The notes under the pieces were generated by a model that was not told the DNA's origin, did not search any database, and was given only the letters and a program-made list of their open reading frames with translations. Shown here in pieces: positions 59,407-64,000 of a DNA stretch of 64,000 nucleotides. Numbering within the stretch: position 1 is the stretch's first letter; each line of letters starts with the position of its first letter. Where the stretch lies: the NCBI RefSeq assembly GCF_002086155.1, contig NZ_MVHE01000002.1:208236-272235 (forward strand), written 5' to 3'. A program made the translations under genes and the position numbers. This DNA comes from Mycobacterium angelicum. GTDB lineage: Bacteria > Actinomycetota > Actinomycetes > Mycobacteriales > Mycobacteriaceae.

Positions 59407-59861
59407 GACCGGCATTTCGGCGGCCTTAGCCAAAGCGTTACCGATTAGAGAAAATTAAGAAATTGGAAATCCACCTCTCCGAGATTGGCGCGAACGCCTT
59501 TCAGTTGGATGCAACGGGCCCGCGGCGCAGCCCGGAAGCAGCAGCTGACCATGGCTTCTCTGGCCCGTTGTCACAGGTCGCCGAAGCCGCACACGTGCAC
59601 GCGTTTCGCAGCCCGAGAGCTCGAGCCTAAGGCGCGAGCGGGGAGGCCAGCAAACTCCAATCGATCACATTTTGAGAGAAACTCTTAGCATTCGCGGCGT
59701 CGAGCGCCGGGGCTGATTTCGCCTTGCCGACCAGCGCGGGGCTAGCGGATGCGGCCGGTGGTCACCCCGGATTTGTCCCCGATCGGCGCCATAACCAATC
59801 AATCGATTTGCTTATCTAATGGGCAGACTCCCGCAGCCCGACGGTTTAGGCCGGCAGCGCG
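59407..59861. other. 455-bp intergenic region upstream of rpfC
   Basis: No convincing gene lies between rpfC and the alpha/beta hydrolase. The stretch is long for a mycobacterial gap and includes AT-rich patches (near 59445-59475 and 59660-59690). It may hold a long rpfC leader. In M. tuberculosis the neighbour here would be a secreted chorismate mutase (Rv1885c); no remnant of it is readable. I looked for a c-di-AMP (ydaO) riboswitch, as described upstream of rpfA, and could not fit one. Confidence 0.6.
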
Positions 59862-60707
59862 TCAGCGGCTGTTGGCGTTGACAGTGGCGATCGCGTCGAT
59901 TACGGCGTCCGGATTTTCCAGGGCGACAAACGTTTTCGCGCCGGGGACCTCGATCATCCTGGCGTTCGGGAAAAGCGCCGCCATCCGTCGCGCAAGGGAC
60001 GGGGTGAAGCAGCGGTCGCCCATTCCCCAGACCAGCGTGACCGGCTTGCTGAATTGCGGAAACCGCGTTGCCGCGTCCGTGAGATCGGTGGCCGCGACGT
60101 GTCGCAGCAGGGTCGCGAGGTTGCGGCGGATGCGCACGTCGTCCCGACAGGGCCGAATCCACGAGGCGGTCAGTTGCGCGTCTGGCTTGCTGAGCAGCAG
60201 GCCGTAGCCCAGCGCCGAGTGCCGCATCGGCGTCCATCGCAGCATCGAGAACAGCGCCTTGATGGATGTGGGACCACGCAGCAGGGCGAAGAGAAGGGTG
60301 AAGGGAAACGGCGGGAACGTGTCGAATGCGTCGCAGTTGGTCAGCACCAAGCGACCGATGCGGTCGGGATAGGCGTCGATGACGAGCTGGCACAGCCCTC
60401 CGCCGGTGTCATTGCCGACCAGGGTCACGTCGGAGAGGTCCAGGGCCACCATGAATTCGTGGATCAGCGCGGCGATTCGGCGCGGCGAAAGTTCGGGGCC
60501 GTCCTCGACGGGAATGGTGTGCGAACCCAGCGGCCAGGTCGGCAGAATGCAGCGAAACCCTTTCTGAGCAAGGCCTTCCGCCACTCGCTCCCACAGGCGT
60601 TCGTCGGCGAGGATGCCGTGGACGAACAGCACCGGAGGGTGTGACGAGTCCTGCGGACCCAACACCCGGTAATTGATCGTTGCGTGCCTCAGCGCGACCT
60701 GTGCCAT
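59862..60707 (-). CDS. Alpha/beta hydrolase (haloalkane dehalogenase/epoxide hydrolase-like)
   Basis: A 281-residue hydrolase. FVHGILADERLW supplies the oxyanion hole; the nucleophile elbow VGNDTGGGL places Asp as nucleophile, as in haloalkane dehalogenases and epoxide hydrolases rather than serine esterases. VTLVWGMGDRCFTP is the later acidic strand. The final histidine is not obvious (GAKTFVALENP), so activity is doubtful. Start ATG at 60707. It takes the place of the chorismate mutase in the M. tuberculosis gene order. Confidence 0.83.
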   Translation of the reverse strand: MAQVALRHATINYRVLGPQDSSHPPVLFVHGILADERLWERVAEGLAQKGFRCILPTWPLGSHTIPVEDGPELSPRRIAALIHEFMVALDLSDVTLVGNDTGGGLCQLVIDAYPDRIGRLVLTNCDAFDTFPPFPFTLLFALLRGPTSIKALFSMLRWTPMRHSALGYGLLLSKPDAQLTASWIRPCRDDVRIRRNLATLLRHVAATDLTDAATRFPQFSKPVTLVWGMGDRCFTPSLARRMAALFPNARMIEVPGAKTFVALENPDAVIDAIATVNANSR

Positions 60708-60849
60708 CTCAGCTATCCTTTACCTGAACTTACAAACTCACAGTACGCAAGTTACGTACAGTGTGCACGAAAGTCAATGGTGGACTCGGTGGCAGGTCCG
60801 GCAGTTGGTCCATACGGAACGAAAGTCGTTCTGCGACAACACTTTCAGA

Positions 60850-61452
60850 ATGACCTGGGCGATGACGCGGCGTGAGGTCGGGAAGGTGACTTGGCTGCGC
60901 AGGCCGGGAGCCCGGCCGGTGCTTGCCGTTGCTCTCGCCACCTCACTGCTACTCGGTATCGCGGTGCTGCTGACCGAGACGCTGCATTCTTCGGCGGCCG
61001 ACGCCCTCGAGCATCCCGCCCATCCGGCCTCCGACGAGCAGACCCAAGCCCAGGTTGTCGACTCGGCCAGGCAGATCGTCGCCGTCGCCGGACTGCGGAC
61101 CACGACGGCGGGCTATCTGTTCATGTCGTGTAAGGACCAGGACGGTCCGCCCTACCAGGGCGCGGTTCATCTGACCTTCGCTCTGCCGGCCGATGCACGC
61201 ACCGACGCCTACTTCGGCGAGCTGGCCGCCACACTGGTCAGCAACGGCTGGGCGGAGGGTTCGCCACCAAACCAGCACATGTTCGGCAGGACGCTGGTCA
61301 AAGGCGCCGTCACGGCGGTCGTCTACCGCCGTTTCGAGGAGCCGAAGGTGGGGGAGATGCGCGTCTACGGGCAGTGCCGGAACATGAATGATCACCGCAA
61401 CGACCCGTCTGCCTGGATCGACATCACCAGCCAGTTCACCAGTACCCGCTAA
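60850..61452 (+). CDS. Membrane-anchored hypothetical exported protein
   Basis: About 200 residues from the ATG at 60850 (an ATG at 60862, MTRREVGKV, is also plausible). One hydrophobic segment (ARPVLAVALATSLLLGIAVLL) is followed by an extracytoplasmic domain with two cysteines (FMSCKDQD and YGQCRNM). FALPADARTDAYFGELAATLVSNGW resembles domains of small mycobacterial lipoproteins. No function known. It ends just before a strong hairpin. Confidence 0.7.
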   Translation: MTWAMTRREVGKVTWLRRPGARPVLAVALATSLLLGIAVLLTETLHSSAADALEHPAHPASDEQTQAQVVDSARQIVAVAGLRTTTAGYLFMSCKDQDGPPYQGAVHLTFALPADARTDAYFGELAATLVSNGWAEGSPPNQHMFGRTLVKGAVTAVVYRRFEEPKVGEMRVYGQCRNMNDHRNDPSAWIDITSQFTSTR

Positions 61453-61455
61453 ATA

Positions 61456-61504
61456 CGCAACTGCGCTTGACGGCCCATCAATCGGCCCGTCAAGCGCAGT
61501 TGCG
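61456..61504. terminator. Bidirectional hairpin between convergent genes
   Basis: CGCAACTGCGCTTGACGG (61456-61473) and its exact complement (61487-61504) form an 18-bp perfect stem with a 13-base loop. It lies between the stop of the membrane-anchored gene (61452) and that of fbpB (61529), which converge. Such a stem could stop RNA polymerase from both sides or protect both mRNA 3' ends; no T-run follows. Confidence 0.85.
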
Positions 61505-61528
61505 GTAGTGCAGTGTGGGGTAGGCCCG

Positions 61529-63039
<1,511 letters not shown>

Positions 63040-64000
63040 TTGGATACGGTACTTGGGCTATCAATCACGCCGACCACAGTTGGGTGGGTCCTCGCAGAAG
63101 GACATGACGCCGACGGCAACATACTCGACCACCACGAGCAGGAACTGCACGGCGGTCGCGGTGCGGGTGCCGTCACCACCGCTGCGCAGATCGCCGCGGA
63201 GGTCATGCGGGCCAGTGATATCGCCACCGCGAGCAACCATCGGCTGCGCGTCATCGGTGTGACCTGGAACGACGAAGCATCGGCGCAGGCGGCGCTGCTG
63301 CTGGAGGCACTGACCGACGCCGGTTTCGACAACGTCGTGCAGGTTCGGATGCTCGATGCCGTCGAGACCCTGGCGCAGGCCATCGCACCCGTCATCGGCT
63401 ACGAGCAGACCGCAGTGTGCATTCTTGAGCACGAGTGGGCCACGGTGGTCATGGTCGACACCCACGACGGGGAGACCCAGACGGCCGTTAAGCATGTACG
63501 CGGCGGCTTCGAAGGTTTGACGTCCTGGCTTTCCGGAATGTTCGATCGCAACGCGTGGCGCCCCTCCGGCGTGGTGGTGGTCGGTTCCGACCGTGACGTC
63601 AGCGACTTTTCCTGGCGGCTGGAACGGGCGCTGCCCGTGCCGGTTTTCGCGCAGACGATGGCGCAGGTGACGGTCGCGCGGGGCGTGGCCCTCGCGGCGG
63701 CCCAGAGCACGGAGTTCACCGACGCGCAGCTGGTGGCCGACGCGGCCAAGCCCGTCGTCGCGGCTGACCGGTCGCGGCAGTTGTCCTACACCGGGGCCGC
63801 GACCACGCTGGCGGCCGCCGCGGTGACCTTCGTCGCCTCGGTGTCGCTGGCCGTCGGCCTTCAGCTGACTCCGGTGAAAGACACCGCAACGGCGCAACAT
63901 CCGGTGCACAAGCCCACGCCGCCGATCGCAGAAGCGGTGGCGACCAAGGCCGTGGCGCCGGCCCCGGCCCCGCCGCTGACCCCCGCGGCCGTCTCCCACC
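63040..64000 (+). CDS. DUF7159-type membrane protein, N-terminal part (cut by window edge)
   Basis: The frame runs from a TTG at 63040 (family start LDTVLGLSITPTTVGWVLAEG) to the window end without a stop, 320 codons. GAGG at 63025-63028 fits that TTG; a GTG at 63028 is also in frame. The N-terminal ASKHA-like domain has TWNDEASAQAALLLEALTDAGFDN, and a transmembrane span (TLAAAAVTFVASVSLAVGL) lies near codon 265, after which a Pro/Ala-rich extracytoplasmic part starts. Mycobacteria have several such proteins of unknown function, often near fbp genes. Confidence 0.75.
   Translation, partial: MDTVLGLSITPTTVGWVLAEGHDADGNILDHHEQELHGGRGAGAVTTAAQIAAEVMRASDIATASNHRLRVIGVTWNDEASAQAALLLEALTDAGFDNVVQVRMLDAVETLAQAIAPVIGYEQTAVCILEHEWATVVMVDTHDGETQTAVKHVRGGFEGLTSWLSGMFDRNAWRPSGVVVVGSDRDVSDFSWRLERALPVPVFAQTMAQVTVARGVALAAAQSTEFTDAQLVADAAKPVVAADRSRQLSYTGAATTLAAAAVTFVASVSLAVGLQLTPVKDTATAQHPVHKPTPPIAEAVATKAVAPAPAPPLTPAAVSH

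Noticed and set aside
59434..59760. c-di-AMP (ydaO) riboswitch upstream of rpfC
   Set aside because: I could not align the conserved ydaO segments on the minus strand; a covariance-model search would be needed to revive the idea.

Overview
The window is high-GC actinobacterial DNA and almost certainly comes from a slow-growing Mycobacterium that is not M. tuberculosis. The protein sequences and gene order follow the M. tuberculosis Rv1854c-Rv1886c segment as I recall it: ndh, modABC, apa, adhA, lldD2, bfrA, glnA3, cyp140, lppE, rpfC, fbpB. Several genes present here are absent from that segment in M. tuberculosis: phosphoketolase, Lon protease, Kup, and a large block between the Rv1879 and cyp140 counterparts. 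All family and locus assignments are made by reading the sequence; no search was run.

Layout. 1-9 kb: ndh (cut by the window edge), an F420-type oxidoreductase, an SDR, the molybdate transporter modABC, the Apa glycoprotein, a small membrane protein, adhA, a CPBP protease and a MOSC protein. 9-13.6 kb: phosphoketolase with a 62-bp tandem repeat over its 3' end, an SDR, a GNAT acetyltransferase and a frameshifted VOC gene. 13.6-23.6 kb: a double CaiB-type CoA transferase, a thiolase-like protein and an NAD-epimerase fusion, then a minus-strand row of small enzymes. 23.7-32.5 kb: lon, lldD2, a GH13 enzyme, small F420/EthD/enoyl-CoA hydratase genes, and the bfd/bfrA iron-storage pair with two IdeR boxes between them. 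32.6-37.7 kb: a DHA2 exporter fused to a winged-helix domain, an AhpD-like protein, a frameshifted glnA3 and an amidohydrolase.

37.7-55.8 kb is an accessory island: acyltransferase, SRPBCC protein, PaaK-like adenylating enzyme, a type VII-style group (WXG-like protein, a DUF1023 hydrolase with an internal stop, two tandemly duplicated lipoproteins), an IS21 transposase remnant, a SnoaL-like protein, a dienelactone hydrolase lipoprotein and Kup. It ends in a compact set of seven genes that looks like an undescribed small-molecule pathway: a HisC-like aminotransferase, aconitase-type small and large subunits, a homocitrate/isopropylmalate synthase-like enzyme, LuxC-type reductase, LuxE-type ligase, and a solute-binding-protein fold without a signal peptide. 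cyp140 lies 33 bp upstream on the same strand.

55.8-64 kb returns to the conserved order (cyp140, lppE, SDR, SRPBCC, rpfC). An alpha/beta hydrolase and a membrane-anchored protein then sit before fbpB (Ag85B), and a partial DUF7159-type gene runs off the right edge.

Working model for the island pathway (inference): condensation of acetyl-CoA with a 2-oxo acid, aconitase-type isomerisation and transamination would give a chain-extended amino acid. LuxE and LuxC would then activate and reduce a carboxylate to an aldehyde. An alpha-aminoadipate semialdehyde route is one concrete version. Three genes in the window carry single-lesion disruptions (VOC, glnA3, DUF1023 hydrolase). These may be true decay or consensus errors.
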